From: Mycobacterium terramassiliense | Lineage (GTDB): Bacteria > Actinomycetota > Actinomycetes > Mycobacteriales > Mycobacteriaceae | DNA: 64,000 nt | Direction of reading: 5' to 3' | Assembly (NCBI RefSeq): GCF_900157385.1 | Contig: NZ_LT717699.1 | Span: forward strand, 726,524-790,523 | Part shown: one piece after another, positions 52,595-62,300 of the stretch | Numbering within the stretch: the first letter of the stretch is position 1 | Layout of the letters: every line of letters starts with the position of its first letter | The notes under the pieces: model-generated | The model's database searches: none | Seen by the model: only the letters and a program-made list of their open reading frames with translations | Told to the model about the DNA's origin: nothing | Translations under genes and position numbers: made by a program

Positions 52595-54787
52595 TCAACT
52601 GTGGGCGAGCGCGCGATCGGCCAGGGCGCCGATCACCGGCGCCAGCGCCTGGGCGTATTCGACGGTCATGTGGTTGGCGTCGAAGTACACCAGGGTGTTG
52701 CCGACGATGACCGGGCAGCGGCCGCCGGCGCAGAACAACTCGGTGAGGTCGGCGTATTGCCCGCCGGCGGCCTGGGTGGCGGCGGACTCGGCGGCGATGC
52801 CGGATTCGTTGACCGCCGTCGCTCGCGGCGATGAGCAGGCGCTCGCGTCTTCGAGGTTCGAGGACAAGCAGATTGGCGCCGCCGCGCGCGGGCTGGGGAT
52901 CGGTCCCAATACCAGCACCTGCGCACCGGCGCGACGAAGCTGCTGCACCAGGCGGGCCAGGCCGTCGTTCCACACCGGATCGTAGGAGGTGAAGCCCGGC
53001 GTGTAGCTGTGCCCGAAGCCATACCCGCGGTACATGCTGACCACGACCAGCCGCGGCTGCTCGGTCTGCAGCCTGGCGAGGATCTGAGCGCGCCACTGCT
53101 GGCACATGGCGTTGGACACCGCGCGGCGGATGGTGTCGGCGATGGGCAAGTCCATCGGCGTGCAGGCGCCCTTCCCCAGGGTCTCCAGCCGCCAGTGCCG
53201 TTGCGAGGCGACCTCCTGGAACGCCGGGCTCCACATCGTGGCGTGGGAGTCGCCGAGCAGGGCCACCGTCGTTGTCGAGGCAGTATCGCCGGTTGCGCAC
53301 TCCGGCTGTCCGGCTTCGAAGAGATTGCGCAGGCACCCGTTCTGGAACACCGTCTTGTATTCGGCCGCCGCGCCGGCGAGCGGCGGGGTGAGGTTCGACG
53401 GGACGGCTCGGAGGTCGGCCGACGCTGCGACGGCCGCCTGCACCTGCGCGAACTCCTGCCGCACCGCCGCGTCGTAGGCGTTGATCGTGGACCCCGGGGG
53501 AGGCGGCGTTGCGGTGATGGACAGCGCCGCAGCCGCCGGGCCGCGTCCGACCGGCACGGGAATCGACGCCAGCAGCGCCACACCCACGGTGACCGCGATC
53601 ACGGTGGCGGCGCCGCCGAGCGCGAGGCTGGCCAGGGCGGAGCGGCGTATCGGGGCGGCGAATCGCAGCGGGTTCTCGATGAAGCGCAGGGTGAGCACGG
53701 CCAGCCCACCGGAGACGAGGACCGCCGCCAGCCTGCCGGCCAGCCCGAGGGTGTGGCCCAGCAGCGGCGCCGCGAGTACCACCACGGGCCAGTGCCAGAG
53801 GTACCACGAGTAAGACACCCGGCCGATCGCGCGCATCGGCCGCACCGCCAGCGCGCGGCCGCAGCCCTGGGACGGCGCCGGACAGCCGGCGCCGATCACC
53901 AGCGCCGCGCCCAGCACGGGCAACAGCGCGGCGAGACCCGGGTACGGCGTGGCCGGTCCCAACTGCGTGCAGGCCAGGAGGATCAGGACCAGCCCGGCCC
54001 ACCCGCTCAGCGCGGCTGTCCTCGGGGCCATTCGGCGCCACCGACCGGCGGTCAGGGCCACCAGGCCCCCGGCGGCCAGCTGCCAGGCGCGGGTGGGCAG
54101 CGAAAAGAAGGCCACAAACGGCGCCACATAGGTGATCGCCAGCGACAGGGCGAACGACACCGCCGCGACGAGGGCCAGGACCATCAGGTATGGGCGTTTT
54201 GAGGAGGTCGCCTCGGCCCTGGTCCGGCGCCGCACCAGCCGGATGAGCCAGGCCGTGCCAATGATCAGGGCCGGCCACACCAGGTAGAACTGCTCCTCGA
54301 CGCCCAATGACCAGTAGTGCTGGAACGGCGACCCCGCCCGGGACGCGGCGAAGTAGTCGACCTGTTGCTGGATGAACCAGTAGTTGCCGACATAGAGCGC
54401 GCACGCGATGCCGTCCATGATGACCAGCGGGGACTGCAGCGGGGGGAGCAGCAACACCGACGCGATCATGGTGACCACGCCGACGGTGGCCGATGCGGGC
54501 AGCAGGCGGCGGGCCCGGGCCCCGTAGAAGCGGCGCAGCCGGACGGTGCCGGTGCCGCTCGCCTCGCGCCAGAGCAGCCCGGTGATCAGAAAGCCCGAGA
54601 TGACGAAGAACACGTCCACGCCGACGAACCCGCCACCGATCCCCGGCATGTCGGCGTGGAAGAGGACAACGGCCACCACCGCGACGGCGCGTAACCCCTC
54701 GATGTCGGGGCGAAATTTCGTCTTTTCCGGGGGTGACCCGGCTACTGCCTCGGTAGGGCTAACACTGTCGGCCGGGTGCAATGTCAC
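52595..54787 (-). CDS. OafA-type membrane acyltransferase with SGNH domain, copy 4
   Basis: This 730-residue paralogue has KFRPDIEGLRAVAV, VVLFHADMPG, GVDVFFVISGFLITG, then the SGNH-like domain with GDSHATMW and terminal DANH. GTG start 54787. It shares the MTLHP-DSVSPT N-terminus with copy 3, so those two are the most recent duplicates. It lies downstream of the PKS and membrane-protein genes, but the promoter element at 54826 suggests independent expression. Confidence 0.9.
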   Translation of the reverse strand: MTLHPADSVSPTEAVAGSPPEKTKFRPDIEGLRAVAVVAVVLFHADMPGIGGGFVGVDVFFVISGFLITGLLWREASGTGTVRLRRFYGARARRLLPASATVGVVTMIASVLLLPPLQSPLVIMDGIACALYVGNYWFIQQQVDYFAASRAGSPFQHYWSLGVEEQFYLVWPALIIGTAWLIRLVRRRTRAEATSSKRPYLMVLALVAAVSFALSLAITYVAPFVAFFSLPTRAWQLAAGGLVALTAGRWRRMAPRTAALSGWAGLVLILLACTQLGPATPYPGLAALLPVLGAALVIGAGCPAPSQGCGRALAVRPMRAIGRVSYSWYLWHWPVVVLAAPLLGHTLGLAGRLAAVLVSGGLAVLTLRFIENPLRFAAPIRRSALASLALGGAATVIAVTVGVALLASIPVPVGRGPAAAALSITATPPPPGSTINAYDAAVRQEFAQVQAAVAASADLRAVPSNLTPPLAGAAAEYKTVFQNGCLRNLFEAGQPECATGDTASTTTVALLGDSHATMWSPAFQEVASQRHWRLETLGKGACTPMDLPIADTIRRAVSNAMCQQWRAQILARLQTEQPRLVVVSMYRGYGFGHSYTPGFTSYDPVWNDGLARLVQQLRRAGAQVLVLGPIPSPRAAAPICLSSNLEDASACSSPRATAVNESGIAAESAATQAAGGQYADLTELFCAGGRCPVIVGNTLVYFDANHMTVEYAQALAPVIGALADRALAHS

Positions 54788-54825
54788 CTACCTGAGATGC
54801 AGACGAGCTCTCTTTGGGTCGAGGC

Positions 54826-54845
54826 ATTATCACACACGTGTCGAG
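54826..54845 (-). promoter_or_regulatory. promoter element of acyltransferase copy 4
   Basis: ATTATCACACACGTGTCGAG keeps the GTGTGTGATAAT core (minus strand) but diverges upstream. GATAAT ends 38 bp before the GTG at 54787. Confidence 0.58.
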
Positions 54846-54955
54846 CAAGCCGGGTGGGTTCCATGAAGCAAATCGGGCCGAGCGGGTGGTCGGCCGACGT
54901 TCGCGTCGCCGGCCCCGCTGATGGAAGCATCAACCCTGATCGACGCCGATGGCGA

Positions 54956-56275
54956 TCAGGGGCAGATCCCCACCCACATCGGGTCATCCACCAACTGCGA
55001 GCAGCGGGTTACCAAACCCCGCACCGACTGCTCGGTATTGACCGCAGCGAGGATTTGGGAGAGCGCAAAAAAGACGATCGCGACTGCGAACCAGACCCGG
55101 GTTCCCCTGGTGGCGGGTCGGCTGGATTCAGGTTGGCGGCCCGCGTAGAGCAGATAGACCACGCCCACATCGAACGAGATCGCTATCCACCAGCGCGTCC
55201 AATCGGCTGAGGTTGCGAAAACCGGAAGCAACAACAGCGTCGCCACGGTCACCCACGAAAGCCAGCCCTGCACAGCTTGGCGAAATCGTCCGAAGGGTGC
55301 GCCGGAGATTCCCCTGACGACAAGCATCGTCAGCGCGAGGATCACGATCCCCGCCATTGTCGACATGATCAAAGGGCCCCAACCAATCTGGTCGGGTCCG
55401 ATGAAAGGAGTCTTTCTTGTCGTGACGGTGATGAAGCGACAAGTCCAGTCGTGATAGTCCACGTAGGCGTGTTCGCCGGTCGGCGCCGGGCCGGGCGCCC
55501 AGCGAACGGGGCCGTGCGGCAACCGGGCACATTGCGACGACACGTCCCGCCGCCGCAGCAGCGCTATCGCCAGCGCGACGACCAAGCCGGGAGCCACGGC
55601 GAGCATTGCGCTGCGCCGCCGGATTGTGGTGGAACTGCGCGCCAGCACCGCAATTGCCAGGATCGCGCCGAGCGCCAGCAGAAAGGGAACCGCCTCGTGG
55701 ATCAGCGTCAGCACCGCGATCGCGGCGCCGTAAATGCCGCTCGCGACTGGCAGCGATCGGTCCCTTTTCGCTGAGGCGAGCACCACCGCGAACACGGCCA
55801 GCGCCGCCTCGCCAAGAAGGTCGGGCGTTGGCAAAACCAGGGCGTGCACAACGCCCAACGGCAGCACCGGGGTGAGCAGCGCCAGCATCAGCCGCCGTTC
55901 CGAGCGGCCGAATCTGACCGCCACCGTCCACGCCACCGCCGCGATGCCGACTCCGAACACCGTTGGCACCAACCAGCGCAGAACCAACAGGCCGCCGAAG
56001 TAGAGGTCGGCCGGGAACAGGTTCAGAATCTCGCCGCCGAGCCCCCGCCTGACGAAGCCTTGGCTGTAATCGACGGCGTAGTACGGGAAGAACTGCAGAT
56101 TGGGTTCGTACACGCTCGCGAAGACAACCCACGACGCCACATAGAGCAGCACAAGCAGCCCGACGATCGCGTACCCGAGTCGGCGCCGGGTACTCGGCTC
56201 GTCCGACGGCGGAGCCGCTGGTGGTTCTTCGGTTACGACCGGACGACCGGCACCGAATTTTGCTTCAGGGCTCAT
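54956..56275 (-). CDS. polytopic membrane protein, unassigned
   Basis: This 439-residue protein has about ten helices after a cytoplasmic N-terminus rich in Pro and Glu. A conspicuous first-loop motif is YYAVDYSQGFVRRGLGGE. The last segment carries WTRWWIAISFDVG and a cysteine-bearing C-terminus. I do not recognise the family with confidence. A polysaccharide or glycolipid membrane enzyme is plausible. ATG 56275 has AAGGG 7 bases upstream, and that box is buried in a hairpin with the PKS stop at its foot. An in-frame start at 56338 inside the PKS gene is less likely. Confidence 0.75.
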   Translation of the reverse strand: MSPEAKFGAGRPVVTEEPPAAPPSDEPSTRRRLGYAIVGLLVLLYVASWVVFASVYEPNLQFFPYYAVDYSQGFVRRGLGGEILNLFPADLYFGGLLVLRWLVPTVFGVGIAAVAWTVAVRFGRSERRLMLALLTPVLPLGVVHALVLPTPDLLGEAALAVFAVVLASAKRDRSLPVASGIYGAAIAVLTLIHEAVPFLLALGAILAIAVLARSSTTIRRRSAMLAVAPGLVVALAIALLRRRDVSSQCARLPHGPVRWAPGPAPTGEHAYVDYHDWTCRFITVTTRKTPFIGPDQIGWGPLIMSTMAGIVILALTMLVVRGISGAPFGRFRQAVQGWLSWVTVATLLLLPVFATSADWTRWWIAISFDVGVVYLLYAGRQPESSRPATRGTRVWFAVAIVFFALSQILAAVNTEQSVRGLVTRCSQLVDDPMWVGICP

Positions 56276-56283
56276 GCCGCAGC

Positions 56284-56318
56284 CCTTGACAGGGGACCGG
56301 CCGCACGAAAGGTCAAGG
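56284..56318 (-). promoter_or_regulatory. hairpin sequestering a ribosome binding site after the PKS stop
   Basis: On the minus strand CCTTGAC begins on the base right after the PKS TGA (56319-56321). It pairs perfectly with GTCAAGG, whose AAGG forms the Shine-Dalgarno of the membrane-protein gene. A ribosome ending at the PKS stop would cover the 5' arm and free the site. This predicts translational coupling. Confidence 0.5.
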
Positions 56319-59300
56319 TCAGCAATCGATTTCTGCAATCAGATCGAATTCGGCGAACGTACGCGACACCATCTCCCGGAGCTCATCCTGGGTGTTTTCC
56401 CGGCCGAGAACATATGCGGAGATTCTGAAAAAGATCTTCCCGCGGCTGCGCCCCGAACCCACGAAGAGTTGCCCACCGATGTGAGCGAGTGTGCTTTTCT
56501 TGATGTCGGGTTCGATGGATCTCAGGTACGCATAGTCGGCGTCGGTGCCGTCGGGCCGGTTTACCGCAGGCGACAGGTCACCGACGTTGGAGACGGTGAC
56601 CGGTTGGCTGGCGCCCCCCGCCGCCATCGCCGCCAGCCTTCTGTTCAACCGCCTCGGCACCAACGGCGCCAGTGGGAATGTCGACAGATACTCCTCGTCC
56701 GGGTTCTTCATCGCCGCGAGGATTGCCCGCGTGATCTTGGCGTGGGTGTCCCCGAGGTCCGTCGCCGCGTGCGTCGGGTCGACCGCGACGTCGACCACGG
56801 TGAGCGCATTGCCGCGGGTATCGTTCTCCGTCCGCAGCGTCACCGGGAATCGCAGGGTGACCGTTCCGTCGTCATGAACGCGCCCCGCCCGCACCGCGAG
56901 TCTGCTCGCGACCGCTGCTACGAGCGAGTTGCTGCTCGCGCCAAGGCTTTTCGCGCGAGCGTCCCAGTCCGCCAGGTCGATGAACGCGGTCAGGGCGGGC
57001 ACCTCGACCACCTGATCGTCGTCGGCGGTCCGAGGGGGCGGCGGCGCCGCTTTGACCGATGAGGTGAATTGCTTGCGGTCGGGCCAGATCTTTCCGGCGG
57101 CGGAGGAGAAGGCCTTCGCTATTGCGGGCAGTTCCTTGGCGGTTTGCCGCAGGTCCTCACGCACCGCGTGCCTGCGGGTGCGCGATCCCGCGGGCGGATA
57201 ACCGAAGTCGCGTGTCCTGCCCTCGGCCGCGTCGGCTATGGCCTGGCCGAGCCCGATCCCGTCGACGAGCGTGTGCGACACCACCAGACTTATCGCGGCC
57301 CCACCGTCCTCGAGCGGAAGTAGCCCGAGATGCCAGCCGGGTCCCCACTCGGGATCAATGGGCAGGCGTGCCCGCTCGTCGAGCCAGGCGCTCACGTCGG
57401 CGCGCGGCCGCGGCGTCGCGTCGATGTCGAGGTCGGCCGAATCCGGGGCGAGGACCCAGCGATCACGCGCGAACCCCAACGGAGACCGTTCGATCCTGCG
57501 CCCCAGCAACCCGCGCCCGAGATTGCGGTGAAAGCGCCGTAACGCATCGACGTCGACGGCATGGTCGTACAGCCACGTGAACTGAGTCAGCGTGTCGTGC
57601 ACCGCTCGCATCGCGAGAAATATCGCTTGATCCACGTATGCGAGCCTGTTGTCGACCGGCTCAACGCCATTCGTGCTGACCTGGGCCGCCGGGGCGGCGG
57701 GCGCGGGGGCGGTGTCGGTGAGTAGGTCGGCCAGGTGGGCGGCGAGCGTGGCCGGCGTGGGGTGGTCGAGGGCCACGGTTGCCGGCAGGGCCAGGCCGGT
57801 GTGTTGGTTGAGGGTGTTGCGCAGTTCCAGGGCGGTCAGCGAGTCGATGCCCAGGTCTTTGAACGGGCGGTCGGGATCGAGGCCCGCCGGGTCCGGGTGG
57901 GCCAACACGGTGGCGGTGGTGGTGGCGACCATCGCGGTGAGAGCGCGGAGTTGCTGTTCGGGCGTTTGAGTGGCGAGCTGCGCCCGCAGATTGCGGGCGC
58001 TGGCCGCGCTGGCGCGGGGGCGGCTGGTGGTAAGCGTCGACAGGATCGAGGGCAGGGCGCCGTTGCGGGCTTGGCGGGTCAACGCGGCGACGTTGAAGGG
58101 GCTGGCCAGGACGTTGGACCGTTGACTGCTGAGTGCGGCGTCGAAGAGGGCCAGGCCGTGTTCGTTGGTGATGGGCGTCAGGCCGGTGCCGGCGAGCCGG
58201 GTCAGGTCGCCGGTGGTGAGGTGGGCGGTCATCCCGGACGGGGTCTGCCAGTAACCCCAGGCCACGCTGGTGGCCGCGCGTTGGGTGTGGTGGCGGTGGC
58301 GGGCCAGCGCGTCCAGGAAGGCGTTGGCGGCGGCGTAATTGGCCTGCCCGGGGCTGCCCAGGATGCCGGCCGCCGAGGAGAACAACACGAACGCGGCCAG
58401 GTCGCGGTCGGCGGTGAGGCGATGCAGATGCCAGGCGGCGTCGGCCTTGGCGGCCAGGACCGCACCGAGCTGGTCGGCGGTCATGTCGCTCACCGCGGCG
58501 TCCTCCAGCAGCCCGGCGGCGTGGACGACGGCGGTCAAAGGATGCTGCGGGGGAACGCTGTCCAGCGCCGCGCTCAGGTCGGCGGGGTTGCTGGTGTCGC
58601 AGGCGGTGATGGTGACCTGCGCGCCCAGCTGGGCCAGGCGTTGGTGCAGTTCGCCCGCCCCGGCAGCGTCGGGCCCGCTGCGCGACAGCAGCAGCAGGTG
58701 CTTGATGCCGTAGTGGGTGATGAGGTGTTCGGCGAACAGCGCCCCCAGCATGCCGGTGCCCCCGGTGATCAGCGCCGTACCCTCGGGGTCCAACACCGGT
58801 TGCGGGATCAGCACGATCTTTCCGGTATGCATCCCTTGGCTCATGTCGCGGAAGGCTTGCGGCGCGTTGACCAGCCCGTAGCTGGTGGTGGGCAACGGCC
58901 GCAGCGCACCGGCGGCGAACAGCTGCAGCAGCGCCGCCCACGCCGGCTGCAGGGATTCCGATGCGGCACTGGACAAGTCGTAGACGCGGTAGTCGACCCC
59001 GGGATGGGCCGCGGCGATCTCGGCGGGCACCCGGATGTCGGTCTTGCCGATCTCGACGAACCTGCCGCCGCGGGGCAGCAACTGCAGCGAGGCGTCGACA
59101 AAGTCCCCGGCCAGGCTGTTGAGCACCACATCCATGCCTTGGCCGTCGGTGGCCGCCTTGAACGTGTCGACGAAATCCAGCGTGCGCGACGACGCGATAT
59201 GCGAGGCGTCGATGCCCAGCCCGGTCAGCACGTGCTGTTTGTCGGGGTGCGCGGTGGCGAACACCTCGGCACCCAGGTGCCGGGCGATCTGGATCGCGGC

Positions 59301-62300
59301 CTGACCCACCCCGCCGGCGCCGGCGTGGATGAGCACCCGCTGCCCCGCCGCCAGCCCGGCGATCTCCACCAGGCAGACGTAGGCGGTCAGATACACGATC
59401 GGCGCCGAGGCGGCCTGGGTGAACGACCAGCCGGCCGGAACCGCCACCACCATCGCCTCGTCGGTGATCGCGGTGGGCGCAAACGCGTTATGCGGAAACA
59501 GCCCCATCACCGCATCCCCGACACGCACCGACGTCCCGGGCCCGGCCTCCAGCACCACCCCGGCGGCCTCGCTGCCCATGCCGTCATCGGCGATGGCGCC
59601 CAACGCCACCACCACATCACGGAAGTTCAGCCCGGCCGCGCGCACCTGCACGCGAATCTGCCCCGCCGCCAGCGCGTCCGGCGCCTCGGTGGGCAACAAC
59701 GCCAGATTGGCCAGATCACCCTTGCGGCTGGTCCCCAACTGCCAATCGGGCCCACCCGGCGCCGCCAGGATCGGCGTGCGGGCCAGCCGCGGAACGTGGA
59801 CAACACCCTTGCGCACGGCCAGCTGCGGCTCACCGGCCGGTCGCGCCACAACGATCGCCGACAGCTTGTCCTGGCTGGCGGCGAAGCCATCGGTGTCCAG
59901 CAACGTGATGCGCTCGGGATGCTCGTTCTGGGCGGTGTGGATCAGCGCCCACGCCGCCGCGTGCGCCGCATCGGGGACCCCGTCAAAAGCGCTCACGCCG
60001 ACCGCATTTCGGGTGACGACCACCAAATGCGCGTGCGCGGCATCGGACCGGGCCAGCCAACCCTGCAACTGAGCCAACACCTCACGGGCCAGGCTGTGCG
60101 CCTGCCGCAGCGGATCGGCCGCGTCTTCTGCCCCGGGCAGGAGCCAGATCACCACCTCCGGACACGGGGTCACGGTCGCCAGGTCGGTGTGGATCGGGCC
60201 CTTTCGCAGGGCGGCGGGGAGTTGGTCGGGTGAGCCGGTGACAACCGCCCACTCGGGGGCGGTGGCGGCCGCCGGCGAGGTGTCGAGCAAGGGTGGCCAG
60301 CTCAGTTGGAACACGCTGTCGCGCAGTCCGGTCGCAGCGGTCAGTTGCGCGCCGAGGTCGGGCAGTTCACGCAGGGTGATCGTGCGGATGGTGATCACCG
60401 GCGCGCCGGTGGGGTCGGTGGCGTGCAGCTCGTACGTGTCGTCGGCGGTGGCGCTCAGCCGGACGTGCAGCTGGGTGGCCGCGGTGGCGTACAGGGTGAT
60501 CCCGCTGAACGCGTACGGAAGCCGCAGCGACGCCGAGTCGGCCGCAGCGGTCTGGTCCGACACGGATGCCATCGCGTGCAGGGCGGCGTCGAGCAGGGCG
60601 GGGTGGATGCCGTAGCCGGCGACATCGGTCCCGGCGGGCAACGACACCTCGGCGTAGACGACATCAGGCCGGGCCGGGTCGGTGCCGATGCCCCGCAGCG
60701 ACCGGAACGGTCCGCTGTAGCCGTAACCCCGCTGGGACAACGCCTCGTAGAAGTCGTCCTGGTCGAGCGCCGCGACACCCGGCGCCGGCAGGGTCGGCGG
60801 TGTGGCGGGCTGCTGGGAGCTCAGCTCGCCGCTGGCGTGCAGAGTCCACACGCCGGAGTGGCCACCGGTGCGCGAGTGCACGCTGAACGCACGCCGCCCG
60901 CCGTCCTCGGCCGAATGCACGGCGATCTGCAGATCGGTGGGCGTGGCGTCGGACAGCCGCATCGGGCTATGGAGCACCAGTTCGTCGATGACCGGGCAGC
61001 CGGTGTATTCCCCGGCCTGCAACACGACATCGATGAACCCGGTCGCGGGGAACAGCACGGTGCCGTGGACTTGGTGGCCGCGCAACCAGCCCTGAGTGGC
61101 CGTCGACAACCGACCGGTCAACACGACCTGGTCCTGGTCGGCAAGGTCGACCACCGCACCCAGCAGCGGATGCTCGGCCCGGTCCTGGCCGAGCCCGGAA
61201 GCGTCGCCGGTCGATGTGGGATTCAGCCAGTAGCGGCGGTGCTCGAAGGGGTAGGTGGGCAGCTCGATGGTGCGGGCGTGGGGATACAGGGCCGACCATG
61301 ACGGGCTGTGGCCGTGGTTGTGCAGGTGGGCCAGGGCGGTGGCCAGGTTGTCTTGGTCGGGATGGTCGCGGTGCAGCGTGGTGATCACCGCGGACTGGGT
61401 CCGTCCCGTGGCCTGGGCCAGGGTGTCGGTGATCGCCGGGGCCAACACCGGGTGCGGGGAGAGTTCCACGAACGTGCACTCGCCGTCGGCCAGGCGCTCG
61501 ACCACCCGGTCGTGGAATCCGACCGGCTCGCGCAGGTTGCGATACCAGTAGTCGGCGCCCATCGTCGTGGTGTCGAGCGGATCGGCCGAAAGCGCCTGTC
61601 CCACTGTCGAATACAGCGGGATGCTGGAGGGCATTGGAGTCAGGTCGGCCAGCTCGTCGAGCAGGCGCTCCCGGAGCGGTTCGACGTGGGCCGAGTGCGA
61701 GGCGTAATCGACCGCGATCTGCCGGATGTGCAGGCCGTCGCGATCGCCGGCCGCGGTGAACTCCTCCAGCGCGGCGGGGTCGCCGCTGATGATGGTGTGC
61801 GAGGGGCCGTTGACCGTGGCGATGCAGAGCGCGTCGCCCCAGGGTTGCAGGCGCGGCCGCAGGTCGTCGGCGGCCAGCAGGACCGATGCCATGGCGCCGG
61901 TCCCACCCAAGGCGCCGAGCGCTTGGCTGCGCAGCGCCACCACCTTGGCGGCCTCGGGTAGGGGCAGCACCCCGGCGATGTAGGCCGCGGCGATCTCGCC
62001 CTGGGAGTGGCCGATCACGGCGTCGGGAACGATGCCGTCGCCCCTCAACACCTCCGCGAGCGAGACCATCATGGTGAACAGCACCGGCTGCACGACGTCG
62101 ACGCGGTCCAGCGCCGGGGCGCCCGGGTTCTGACACAAGACGTCGCGCACCGACCAGTCGGTGAAGGGGCGCAGCGCGTCGTCACAGGCATCGACGGTGG
62201 CGGCGAAGACGGGGTGGTGCTCGTAGAGCTCGCGCCCCATCCCGGGGTATTGGCCGCCCTGGCCGGGCAGCACGAACACGATCTTGCCGTGCGGCTGGGC

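Noticed and set aside
52515..54404. 629-codon minus-strand open frame overlapping acyltransferase copy 4
   Set aside because: It is the same strand in another frame, arginine- and glycine-rich. The acyltransferase frame carries all family motifs.
57735..60233. 832-codon plus-strand open frame
   Set aside because: It is antisense to the PKS ER, KR and carrier domains, low in hydrophobic order and without motifs. It is a shadow of the PKS codon pattern.
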